Shown in pieces: positions 1-12,100 of a stretch of DNA of 64,000 bases; position 1 is the first letter of the stretch, and the number at the start of each line of letters is the position of its first letter. The notes below the pieces were generated by a model, which worked only from the letters and a program-made list of their open reading frames with translations, made no database searches and was not told where the DNA came from. The stretch comes from Nansenia antarctica (lineage: Eukaryota; Chordata; Actinopteri; Argentiniformes; Microstomatidae). The stretch covers positions 41,705,076 through 41,769,075 of the forward strand of contig OZ022340.1 in NCBI GenBank assembly GCA_963989245.1, written 5' to 3'. A program made the position numbers and the translations under genes.

Positions 1-720
1 GTCAAAACAAAAAAACAAATCAATATGTATTAATATCTGCAAACATTAATTCCTCCTTCCGATCTGAATAGTAAAAAAAAAAAAAGCAAGCAAAGCGATG
101 CCGCGCCTCATTCTGGCTATTTCAGTCTCTCGTAGTTCGTTATCGTCATAGTTCGTAAATTCGCTCAGAGCGCACACTGCGTTCAACGTCATAAAGAGAC
201 CAAGTAATTTGATTGGACAAAAGGCATTCCATGAGTGCTGATCAGATTCCAGAGCGAGTTTACGAACGCAGCCATAGTGTTGTGGGTCTCCTGTCACTAG
301 TGCCATTCACGTGAACATGCGCATATTCGCTTCTTCTCAATGCCGCTTATTTTCATGTAGTTCGATGTGATCGTATATTTTAGGTTTTAAGTTTTAAGAC
401 CAGCACATCGCAATACGGACTTCAGAATGACACTAATGATAGATTTCTCAATTTGAATATAGGATACTATCCAAAGGCTAGCAAATAAGATTTCTTCCAT
501 TGGGGAGGGACTGTAGTTACAAACATTTTTTGTAAATATTCCTAGATATTCATCCCTTTTGTGGCCAATCTTAATCTAAAAGGGTTAGGGTTAGGGTAAT
601 CACTGATTACCCCTACGTTTTTAAATAATTACAAAATATTGTTTAATGAATACATTTGAAAATTAAGGATACATCATTATCAAATCAATAGTAGTCAAAT
701 GTGTTATTTGCATACACATA
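1..720. other. Upstream intron or flank with repeat fragments
   Basis: No exon recognised. 151-273 is a copy of the ggctgcgttcgtaaattcgc inverted-repeat element. 578-598 carries a short gggttagggttaggg stretch. The part around 380-450 resembles 61262-61320, so it is probably another degraded transposon. Confidence 0.4.
151..273. mobile_element. MITE, family ggctgcgttcgtaaattcgc (copy a)
   Basis: About 125 bp with inverted ends gttcgtaaattcgctc and gagcgagtttacgaacgcag. The interior (accaagtaatttgattggac) is shared with the copies at 6680, 13331, 39918, 41372 and 45195. Confidence 0.8.
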
Positions 721-1082
721 CACTCACTGGCCACTTCATTAGGCACACCTTGGGGTTGGACCCCCTCTTTTGCCTTCAGAACTGCCTTAATTCTTCGTGG
801 CATAGATTCAACAAGGTGCTGGAAACATTCCTTAGAGATTTTGGTCCATATTGACACTATAATATCACGCAACAGCCCGTCTGGCACCAACAACCATGCC
901 AGGTTCAAAGTCACTTAAATCACCTTTATTTCCCATTCTGATGCTGGTTTGAACTTCAGCAGATCGTCTTGACCATGTCTACATGCCTAAATGCATTGAG
1001 TTGCTGCCACATGATTGGCTGATTAGGTATTTGCGTTAACAAGCAGTTGAAAAGGTGTACCTAATGAAGTGGCCGGTGAGAG
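721..1082 (-). mobile_element. Deleted Tc1/mariner-like element
   Basis: Ends are inverted (CACTCACTGGCCACTTCATT on the left; aatgaagtggccggtgagag on the right) and flanked by TA, as for Tc1/mariner insertions. The minus strand still encodes a Tc1 transposase C-terminal tail (ECFQHLVESMPRRIKAVLKA). Most of the transposase is missing, so the element is non-autonomous. Confidence 0.8.
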
Positions 1083-1230
1083 TATAATATATTATTATTC
1101 ATATTATTGCTTTTTCATAATCTTTGGATTTGGACAAGTAACTTGAGCTCTAGGACAAGTAAAAGATAAGTTCACTTGTCCGAAGGACAAGTACCTGAAA
1201 AAGCTTAATGTCAAGCCCTGCATTGTATAT

Positions 1231-1233
1231 ATA

Positions 1234-1278
<45 letters not shown>
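1231..1278. repeat. (TA)n microsatellite
   Basis: Nearly pure TA repeat beside a degraded transposon end (caagtaa... gtcaagccctgcat). Confidence 0.9.
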
Positions 1279-1281
<3 letters not shown>

Positions 1282-1329
1282 TATATATGTATAGTATATA
1301 GTATAGTAGTGGGAAGAAGGTTATTGCTC

Positions 1330-2351
1330 GACATGCCTCAGATCCCGGTCACCAAGCTTCGGTTCGAGCGCTTGCTCATACAACAACCTTGCCGGGAGCG
1401 ACGGCTACAGGTACCACTTCATCTTCAATGACCGACCGTGTTTGCGAGCAAAAGATCAGAGTGTGCGCATAGCTGAACATGATCTGTCTTTCACAATGGC
1501 TCAGCCACTCGTCGATTTGTGCAAGAAGCTATCAGAAGACAAAAATGCACTGACAAAGCTGTCCGTTTCCAATCAGCACGCCAGCTATTTAAACACACAT
1601 GGCCTTTGTCCCTGAATTTAAAAAACAGCTGTGTGAAAAGCTTAAAAAAGCAACGTTTTCAATGAATATCGACGAAGCTACTAATCTTAACATAGGCAAA
1701 ATCCTCAATGTCCTTGTTCGATTTTTTGATGATGATCTGGCCAAAGTACAACACCTAGTCAGCAGGAAAGTAAACATCGCCAACTCGTCAGCCCTCATGC
1801 AGGAGCTCAAAGATATCCTGGAGTCCAATGGTCTTGACTGGTCACTAGTCATCAGTATTCTACTTGATGTAGATCTATTGATCTATTGTTATAGTGATAG
1901 TGGCTTAATAAGTGATGCAATCAGTTTGGCCTTAAGTGATTTAATCAGTTTGTTCTTTTAAAGACATCTAAATATATTATGTTATTTTGTATTGAGTATA
2001 AAACAGTATTAATGCATTTTAACATTGAGGCATATATGTCTTCTGTACCCGCTCTCCCAATATCTCAAACTGTGACCCCCCTCCCCAAGAAAAAGTTTCA
2101 GGCACAGGATTTTTCCCACTTTAAGCCCTGTAAGAGCAGCAGCTATTACCCAGAGTGCTTTATAAAGACACTGTTAAACAGAGAGAGACAATACAGCCAT
2201 TATTTTGGGGGAAATTAAGTGATACATTAATCGAACAGCAAAAAAATAATCGTTAGACTAATCGTTAAATTAGTCGTTAGAGTAATCGACTAATCGAAAA
2301 GATAATCGCTAGATTAATCATTCGAAAAAATAGTCGTTAGGGACAGCCCTA
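1330..2351 (+). pseudogene. hAT-like transposase remnant
   Basis: Pieces of a transposase in changing frames: LSFTMAQPLVDLCKKLSEDK (about 1485-1545), then the open stretch 1599-1855 with FKKQLCEKLKKATFSMNIDE and VLVRFFDDDLAKVQHLVSRK, typical of the hAT-related proteins common in fish genomes. The 3' end ttagggacagccctac near 2340-2352 looks like a hAT terminal repeat; no matching left end is visible. Frames are broken, so no active protein is expected. The family call is from recalled motifs. Confidence 0.6.
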
Positions 2352-2980
2352 CTTAGCTGAGCAAAATGAGAGAATTTGACCTCTTGACACAGCTTTATCT
2401 GTCTCCTACAATAGGTAATCTGATGTGTTATTGAGCTCAATATATGGACGTGTATGTAGCCTACATATTTTTGCTGTCAGGACTGTAGAGTCACTACCTA
2501 TCTTTCGCAGTAGACCTTTCTCTTTGGGCTACAGCTGTCCCTACTAAGATGACATGTTTTTTTGTTTTTTGTTTTTGAAAAAAATCATTGGTTTCAACAA
2601 TCGCCATTACAGTCAGCATAGTTCCTATGACCAAAGTCTTTTTTTCCTTTTTATATTATGTAAACCAAATACTAAGACATCTTCATCCACAAAGTAATCT
2701 ATTCTCGGGCCAGGAGCCATTGGCAGTCATAATGCTAGATGAAGGATTTTTCCCTATCCCAAAGCAGAATTGAGATTAGTTTCTAGATGTTCCCTTTCAA
2801 AGCACTTGTTTTTGTGTTGCACGTGCTGTGCACACATGTCAGACGGACATAGCCAGAGGGACAGGTTTTTGATATGTTGTATGTGTTCTTAGGTGTACAC
2901 ATTCTCTTTCCTCCACAGATTGATGTAATGTATTGCCTTAATCTGCTATCGATATGGCTGTTTTCCCTCTCTGCTCGCAG
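2352..2980. other. xpo6 intron sequence
   Basis: No exon seen. 2490-2560 (agtcactacctatctttcgc...) resembles the LINE 3' fragment at 55610-55690, so it is a probable retroelement scrap. Confidence 0.4.
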
Positions 2981-3107
2981 TTACGTGGAGAAGTTCACAG
3001 ACTTTCTGCGCCTCTTCGTAAGTGTTCACCTTCGGCGGATCGAGTCCAACGCTCAGTTCCCTGTGGTGGAGTTTCTTTCTCTGCTCTTCAAGTACACCTT
3101 TCATCAG
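2981..3107 (+). CDS. xpo6: xpo6 exon 1 of those in window
   Basis: Acceptor ctcgcag and donor gtaaac. Enters in phase 2 and leaves in phase 0. Encodes [14 protein letters not shown] followed by [15 protein letters not shown] and ends HQ. The exon before it is not in the window. Confidence 0.95.
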
Positions 3108-6100
3108 GTAAACAACTGACCGTCCACGCATCGCCACTTACAAACTGTTTAGCCACGTGATCCTTCACATCCCTTCAGCCATATGCTTCTTGCAAAATAG
3201 TGTCCAGCATCTTGAGATTTGCCTTTTTTACAAGGGTTTCCACAGTGCTTCAAAGTTTAAATGACTTAACGTTGTGATTGGGACCCTGTACCTGCAAAGA
3301 ATGATAGCGTGACCGTAATTAGAAATTAAAATGCTTAGTAGTACCTAGGGATGGGACGATTATCGTTTTTTTCGTTAATCGTGATAAAAACACCCGCGAT
3401 AACTTAACTCATTGACTGCCAAAGACGCCATTCGGCGTCTTATAAATTAGTAACCTTGACTGCCAAAGACTTTTTTTTTCTTTTTTTCGGGGATGGCCAT
3501 ATTGACGTCTTATACACCTGGTGTGTGAATTTCAGACTTGGGTGTAATGTATTTCTGCCCCAGATGGGGGCAGCAGTTCGATTTAGCTCAGATATAAAAG
3601 CTGAAGAAGAAGGCGTGTTGTGGGTTGTATGTGGAAAATGGCGAAACGGATAGCGAAAACGAGCGGAGACAAACAGTATAAGCAGTTGACACTGGCACAG
3701 AGCTTGTCTGGCAGTGGATCTGCAAGGAGTGTGGTGCCGATCAGGTCAACTGCAAGCAGATCTGGTGCAGGAGATGCGCCAAATGTTGCAGATGGTGAGA
3801 ACCGGAGCAACGCGCAACGCTACACTCGTGGTAGCATTGCTGGACCATCGGAGCCACGTCGCCCCGACTCTTCAAACAGTTCAGAGTCGGAGGACGTAGA
3901 ACCCGACCCTGACTCGTCGGACGAGTGGTTGCCATCCGGATCGGCTAGCAGCAGGGAATCCTCTCCAGATCAGCGGGGATCCACGATCCAAGACAAAAAT
4001 GCGAGTGTGAAAAGCAAAGGTAAACATATAATATATAGAAATATCATTACACTACACTACACTATTACACTACACTATTACACTATTACACTATTACTAT
4101 TACTATTACTATTACACTATTACACTACATCATTACAAAGCAATAAAACATGCCTTTTGTATATATATTTTGTATAAAATGGTATATATTTCAATATTTT
4201 ACAGTCCCTGAATCGAGCAGAGGACGTGCCTCAACCAGAGGGTGTGCTGCAAGGAGACGGCTGTCTTCAGAGAAAGATGCTGGTTGGGGTCAGGGTGAGT
4301 GGCAACCCACAAAGGTTCCATTCACGGCAACCCCTGGACCCCAGAATGCTGCTGCAGAGCTGGAATCTGACCTGCCGGTTGATTTCCTGGAGCTGCTTAT
4401 TACTGATGAGCTGCTGCAGCACATTGCAGATCAAACCAACCTGTATGCCCAGCAGTTTTTACAGGCACATCCCGACACTCTGCCACACTCCAGAGGGAGG
4501 TTATGGAAACCGGTGACAGTCCCAGAACTGAAACAATTCTTTGGACTCACTTTCATCACCGGTTACATAAAAAAAGCCAAATCTAGAAATGTATTGGAGT
4601 GTGATTCAACAGGACGCCACTCCATACTTCAATAAAACCATGCCGAGGAACAGGTTCCAGCTCATCTGGAAGTTCCTCCACTACAACAATAATGCATCAC
4701 AGGACGCCACAGATAAAATGTATAAAGTGCGTCCTGTTTTAGATTATATTGTAGCCAAATTCAAAGAGCTGTATCAGCCCTTTGAAAGTATCTGCATTGA
4801 TGAAGGAATGATGCAGTGGCGTGGCCGCCTATCATTTAAAGTGTATAACCCTCAGAAGCCGGTGAAGTATGGAATTAAATCCTACATACTGTGTGACTCT
4901 TATACTGGGTATTGTTTTAACATGAAGCCTTATGTTGGCCAGCATAACACACTCCCAGACACAGTGTTCTCCCTCCTTGACCGTCTCACAGGACACGGAT
5001 ACACACTGCAACTTTTATAACTCTGTTCAACTGTGTGAGCAGTTGATCAAAGCCAACACCAACGTCTGCGGAACACTGCGAAAAAACAGGGGGGAGGAGG
5101 AGGAGGAGGAAGAGGAGGTCCGACAAACCAGGGCAGCAAGACAGAGAGACCCAGACAGCAGGCTGGATGGCCGGATGGCCAGGCATGAGTTGGAACGCTT
5201 AAGGCCCACCAGCAATAACACACAGCCAGCAAGAAAATGTAGGGTCTGCATTCGAAGGGGTAAAAGGAGCGAGACCAGAATGTGGTGCAGGTCCTGCCAT
5301 GTACCCCTGCAATCAGGAGAGTGCTTCAAAGCCTACCACACAGAAAAAAAATATGATTGAGTGATGATGATTCTAAATGTTCTAAATCTGTGAATAAATG
5401 TAGTTATTTTGTCATCAAAAGCCTTTTTTCCTGTGTTGTTTTTATTGTTTCATAGAAGTAAACAACTTTTCAGATGTTTGAGGTGTCACTAAAACTAAAA
5501 TATGTGGACGTCAGTCACCGTTTTGCTTGAATTTGCTTCTCTGCAGAAAAAGCTCGTTTTCTCTGTTTATTGGTCAAAACCAGGTGTTTTTGCTGAAACC
5601 ACCCTATGTTCTACGGCCGATTTCTAAACACTCAAAGAGGCTAGAAACAAACTTTCTTTTTCTGATGAAAGAAGAGAGTCTAAAGCAGGGGTCACCAACT
5701 ACATTTGTCCAAGGGCCAGACATTTTCGAAACATACACTGTGGGGGCCGGACTTATATTCATTTATTTTATTTAGGCATAATTAGCATATTATTGTTTAA
5801 TATTTTCACTTTCTTTCAAAATGTATGTTATTAATGGCTTATTATCAGTGTTAACAGACTCCTGACACCTATACTGCAGCCAGCCACTAGGGGGCGATCA
5901 AGATATTTTGGCTTCACTTTGTTATTACACATTGTAATAATTTTCAGTTATCAATCATGCAAAATGTCACTCGTAAACAACCTGAAGCGTAAAATTCACG
6001 TGGAAAACCGCAGCTTTAATGAGGAATGGACTGACAAGTACGCATTCATCTTGCCAACATTTAGTAAAGCAAAACCTGTATGCCTCATCTGCACTGAAAC

Positions 6101-9100
6101 GGTAGCTGTTGAAAAACGATACAATCTTCGCCGTTACAATTATACAAGGCATGCAGCTTTCAGAGAATCATACCCTGAGAAGTCATACCCTGAGACCCGT
6201 CACAAATAAATTGCAAGCTTAAAAGCTGGATATGGATATGCCAGTGGAATTATTAGCCGAACGTTATCTGAACGAGAGGGCAACAAGTGCATCTCTCCGG
6301 GCTGTCTGGGTTCTACAAGCATAACAAGCCATTTACCTCATTCATGTTTTGACTGAGAAGTTAGTTGTTATTTAAGTCACTATAATGTGCATGTGAAAAA
6401 ATAGGCTATAACACGAAATGTTAAACAAGAGCATGTGTGGAAAAAAAACACGAAATGTTAAATGAGATCTATGAGTGTCCCCTCATTCTTGCTTGCGAAT
6501 AGGCGCTACGTCTCCCGCATTCCATTTAAAAGATGGGAATTAGTTTCAGCTTTGCGACTATACTATACTATTATATACTAGTATACTATACTACTATACG
6601 GCTATTTAGATGCAAGGTTGCAGCTTTGTGAATGAGTTAGGTCTGAATCGTCCTGCATTGGAAGAACGATATATGCTATGGCCGCGTTCGTAAATTCGCT
6701 CTGAGAGAGTCAGAGCGTCCACGTGACTGCCTCTAGTCCAATCAAATAACTTGGTTCCATGACGACGTTGAATCCAGTGTGCGCATCGACGAATTTACGA
6801 ACGCGCCCTATATGTTCTAAACGGTATTTCCATCCTCACATTTTCTGAATTCATTAATATTTGTAAAAACATAAATATTCCACGGGCCCGATGGGAAGCT
6901 TTGGTGGGCCGCATTCGGCCCGCGGGCCGCCTGTTGGTGACCCATGGTCTAAAGTCTTGGTAGATATGTTCAATGTTTATGTAGTCCGAAAAGTCAATAT
7001 TTGGTGGGTCTTCAAAGTTCAGCGAAAATGCCCCAAAAGTCTGGCAGTATGGAGCTCTCCGCTCTGAACATGGCTGGCAGTCAAATTAATCGTGGAGAAT
7101 TTTAATTATTTGAATAATCGTCATAATCGTATGTTATGAATAAACTGTGTTTAACAAATGTCTGGCGCTATTTTTCAGCCTAGTCTACATTACTTTTGCA
7201 GTCAAGTTAGCGACTGTTACTGTAATTGCAATTCCTCACAATATCCTCACAGAACTTGTCTCGCGCTATTGTTCAGCCTGCATGGGTAACGTTACTGTCA
7301 AGTCAGCCTTGTCAGTCAGTCACTAGGTAACGTATGCTAGCCTACTCACCATGGCTGGTGAAAAACTTTAGACGGGATACTGTCATTGGCCTACCTTGTT
7401 ATTACCAGGCAGTGACAGTCTATGGCTGCAAAAGGCACGGTCGCCCCTAAGCTTTAGCAAATATATTGTGGTTTACTTCATTCTGTTCAGCACTTGAGGT
7501 TACATTCAATGCATGACTTGTGCTATAGGCTAAATACTATTATTAAAGCGGCAAGTAGCAAGTGTGCGCATCAAAGGCATTAGGCACGTAACATCTATGC
7601 TGTATAAACACATGACAACCGTCCGTTATTTCCCGAACTTTGCCAGAACCCCCTGCGAGGACCCGGGGAACAACGGCACGCTCCCCGCGGCTGCTATCAG
7701 ACTGGCCGCGGTAGTGAGTGTTGAGGGAGAGAGGAGACGGCAACCCTCGCTCGCCATAGACTATCCCTACTCGTCTCTCCTGAGCTCGGTTGTAACGTGA
7801 ACCGTGGAATACAGGATATGTTAGATGCTTTACAGTAATTCCCCAAATGACCAGAAAAGGAAGTTAGATTTGTCGCTGGTCGCTTTTGACTAATTAAGTC
7901 GCCAAGGGGCTCTGGAAGTTGGCAACACTGGTAGTGCGTTCTTTAAACTTCCTTGGGTACGTTAATGAAAGGTGCTGATTGGCCGAAAAGGAATTGCTCT
8001 TTCTTAAGGACCCGGATTATGGCCAGAGATATGTGCCACTAGAATCTGAATTTGAATTACTGACTTAAAATGTCCTAAAAATACAACAAAATCTAATCTT
8101 TTAAATTCTCGCGATAATATCGTGGATCGCGATTATTTTGCCCACGATAATCGTGACATGACCTTTTCTAATCGTCCCACCCCTAGTAGTACCACAGAAA
8201 GCTCGATGTGCCTTTTCGTAATCCTAGGGAGTACTTATGCGAGTGAGACCTTTATCAATACAAAGCCAGTACCAAGCAGAACGTCAAATTGAAGTCCTTA
8301 AAGGGACACTTCACTGATTTCTGACTTCAATATCCGTGTCCAGATCACTCAGGCCAGCTCAGGCAATGAGTTTGAGGATACTATATTCTAATTCTGAGTA
8401 GAGCCCAACACATATTTTTGTGTATGAAAATATACTGACTATAACCAAAAAAATATTCAGTGGATGATTGAACTGGCACAACAAGTTCGTTTGAACAGCA
8501 GATCACTGGTATGAGTGAAATCATGTGAAATTGTCATTTGGCATAAGTAACTGCACAATAGAAAATGTGAGATGGCGATTATTTCAGGTAATTATTAAAA
8601 TATGGATGTTTGCCTAATTAGCATTAACCTCCCTCTTGTGTTCAGAATGACTTTGTTTGTAATCATAAATATTGTGTTTTTCATCCCATTGCCTCAGGAC
8701 CTTATGTTATCCTCCACCCTAGGCCCCTGAGCATATACACTTGATTGCATTGAATTGCATTGCATTTTGGGTTAGGGTTAGGGTTTATTGAACCGTGTCA
8801 CACCTATGATGTTTCCGGTCAGAATTGACCGCCATAGGAAATGAATGGGTAATAAATAAAAAAAATAAATAAATAAATCAATACATCCCATACATCAATG
8901 GAACGGGAAGAATCTCAGCTACAACACTAACTAAATAATTTCCGTCTCCAGTACACACAGCCTACATGGCAGGCATATTTATAATATACAGTAATGTACA
9001 GTAAACACTATCTTTGAACTTGCTGCATAATTATAATATGAAATTAACCCCTGGTGTCATTCTGTCTGCCACCCCTTGATTCTACTTGCTTTGACTGTTC

Positions 9101-12100
9101 AAATGAGATGTCAACCATCAAAATTGGATAAGGGGTTCCAGAGATATCACTGTGCAAAACACACCGGTAAATTTTGACCGAAAGTAGCAAAGTTGGAAAA
9201 TGAAACAAACGGAAGAGGAAGGTTAAGAGCATATTTTTGCCATGTCTACTTGAAAACTGTGCTAAAAAGGAACTCTAAAAATACAGCAGATCAGCAGATA
9301 TAGCGGTTATTGGTGAATAAATCAATATCAGACCCAAAATCCATTTTACGAGCACTTTCGGACATCCAGTATCGGCCAGGCTCTTATCCTGAGTCTATAT
9401 ATTATGGACTAAAATACAGCTACATGCAAAAACATCATTCAGGGAGCTCTAACATGTATCTAATCTAATCGTCCCTCTGTGTTTCCCATGCCTTGTAGCC
9501 TACCCACGAAGGCTACTTTGCTTGTCTGGACATCTGGAGTATCTTCTTGGATTATTTAACCACTAAAATCAAAAGCAGGTTGGCTGACAGAGACAGTGTG
9601 TTAAACAGGTACATCTGAACACATGTATGGTTTTTTTTGTGCTAAATTATTTTTTACTTGTCTTATTCTGTAAAGAATACAAATTCATGATCAAACTGCT
9701 GATTGGTTGGATAGTTGATGGGTCCAAAATTGTAATATCATTAAATTAAATTGTATTAAATTGTATTAAATTGTATTAAATTAAATTGTAATATCATCAA
9801 TTGTATCATCTAGTCCTGCCATTTAGAAGTTGATATCTGCTGCTTCTTCCATTGGCACACACAGTCATCTTCTTCCATTGGCACACACAGTCATCTTCTT
9901 CCATTGGCACACACAGTCATCCTGCTACGTTTGTCTCTGTAGGTATAAGGATGCTTTGGTGCTTCTGCTGAGGGAAGTTCTGAACCGCATCCAGTTCCGA
10001 TATAACCAAGCCCAGCTAGAGGAGCTGGACGACGAGACGCTGGATGATGATGTAAGGAGTTAAAACAGCTTCAATATGACTCCAGATGATATGTGTGTAC
10101 ACTTATTTTAAATGATATAACGGGGGGAAACATTAACACACAACGCAGACTTACTTATTTAGCCTCAGATATATAAAAAAACATTGGGACTGCTCTCATG
10201 TTGTCTACCATAGCAACAGACAGAGTGGCAGAAGTACCTGCGTCAGAGTCTGGAAGTGGTTGCCAAGGTGATGGAGCTGCTGCCCTCCCATGCCTTCTCC
10301 ACGTTGGTGAGTGTTTTTTTTTGTTTTAAAAAAAAATGTTTTACCTTTATTTATACAGGTAAAAACACATTGAGCCCCAAGGGTTCATTTTCAAGTGTGA
10401 CCTGTTCACAGGCATACAACAACAACATCCACCACAAAAAAATACAATACAAAACCTGGCCTACATAGTCTAAAACTGAACTAAAACTACATAGTCTAAA
10501 ACTAACTAGTCTAAAACAGTCTAAGATAGTCTAAAACTAAACTAAAACTACAAAACCTAAAACTAGACAGCTAAAGAGCTAGGGACAGGGAGGGGTCAGC
10601 AATTGGCAAAAGGGAGGGTCAACTCAATTGCAAGAACAAATCATAGACTCGCACTGTATGTCTCTCAGCAAGAGCTTGAAACTGGAAAGAGGGATCAGAT
10701 GAGACAGTTTCACACTCTGCTGTAAAGAATTCCAAGAGGAAGGGGCTGCAAATGAGAACGCCCTCTTGCCTTTCATGGTCCGGACCAAGGGGATGGAGTA
10801 TGTCCTGTGTGCGAAGGCCGTAGACGGATTGCTTGCATGACAGGTGGTTAGAAAGGTAGGAGGGGAGCAGACCAAGGATGGATTTGTAAATGAAAGTATA
10901 CCAGTGAAGGGTTCGTGGATAGAGAGAGATGACCAGTTAACCAGAGAGTATAGCACACAGTGATGCATAAGGGGTTTACAGCCTGTTATAAACCTTAACG
11001 TGCCATGGTAAACTGCATCCAGATGTTGGAGAGGTAGCAGAGGCATTCATGTACAAGACATCACCGTAGTCCAAGAGAGGCAGAAAGGTGGCAGCAACCA
11101 GACGTTTTCTTGCAGCAGCTGAGAAACAATACTTGTTTCTAAAGAAAAAGCTTAGCTTCAATTTCAGTTTCTTTAGAAGGTTGTCTATGTGCAGTTGAAA
11201 AGAGAGGCTGTCGTCCAGTTGAATGCCAAGGTATTTGTAGTTTGGCACAAGCTCAATAGGTGAACCCTGACATGATACAATGTCAGGAAGAGCACTTGGC
11301 ACCCGCTTGTTATTGGAAAAATGCATGACTTTGGTCTTCCCTGCATTCAACACCAGTCTGAGCTGAAACAGCTGGGACTGAAGGGCATCAAAAGCAGTCT
11401 GCAAAGCCTCGAAGGCACGGTTGATAGAGGATGCAAAGCAATACAAGATTGTGTCATCCGCATACAAATGAACAGCAGTATTAGAGATTAATCCTATTTC
11501 ATTGATATAAATAGTGAAGAGAGTTGGCCCCAAGACCGAACCCTGTGGCACCCCATTGGAAACAGTGAGCAAGTTGGATGAGAGATCACCAAACTGCACA
11601 GACTGTTTCCGTTGTGACAGGTAGTTGGTGAACCAGCCAACAGCATGAGGGGACAACCCAATATCAGAGAGGCGCTGGCATAAGATGGCATGATCGACGG
11701 TGTCAAAGGCTTTAGACAAGTCGATAAAAAGTGCAGCACAGTGATTCTTCTTATCCAAAGCCTCAGTAATATCATTAACCACTTTGACAGCAGCAGACAC
11801 TGTGCTGTGCTGCTTCCTAAAGCCAGACTGAAGGGGCGATAGGATGTTGTGTGAATCTAGGAAGTCCTTGATCTGATCGTTAATTGTGTGGTGGCCTGGG
11901 AAAACCCTTCACATGGTGGCATTTTGACAAGTTCTCAGCTATTCATAACTGGTTGAATGACTGAGATAGCCCTTTATTTTAAAAAGTTATGAGCATTTTA
12001 ATGTATCATGTCAAAAAAAGTGAAAGGTGAGAAATGCTGCCCCCATGCTGCCCCCAACCCCTTTCTCCTCCGGGTCGGGGGAGGAGCCTATGCAGATCGG

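Larger units (their letters stand above)
5686..6946 (+). mobile_element. hAT element inside the piggyBac element
   Basis: Ends CAGGGGTCACCAACT and gttggtgacccatg are inverted and flanked by a perfect 8-bp duplication gtctaaag (5678-5685, 6947-6954). It carries only the start of a transposase (5964-6209) and a MITE copy at 6680-6808. Confidence 0.9.
3404..7089 (+). mobile_element. piggyBac-like element inside the hAT
   Basis: Bounded by TTAA at 3404-3407 and 7086-7089, the piggyBac target duplication, with inverted ends (ttgactgccaaag near the left, ggctggcagtcaaa on the right). It carries a broken PGBD-type transposase and was later hit by a second hAT at 5686-6946. Confidence 0.85.
3346..8185. 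mobile_element. Non-autonomous hAT, carrier of nested elements
   Basis: Left end TAGGGATGGGACGATTA and right end taatcgtcccacccCTA are inverted and flanked by a perfect 8-bp duplication gtagtacc (3338-3345 and 8186-8193), the hAT signature. Its own sequence is 3346-3403 and 7090-8185; the middle is a piggyBac insertion. No hAT transposase remains in it. Confidence 0.88.

Noticed and set aside
46..306. 86-codon frame at the window start
   Set aside because: It covers a MITE copy, and the same peptide phrases ([11 protein letters not shown]) recur at the other MITE copies; it is a translation of the repeat, not a gene.
8767..8786. Telomeric TTAGGG repeats (also at 578-598)
   Set aside because: Only two or three units, too few to call an interstitial telomere.
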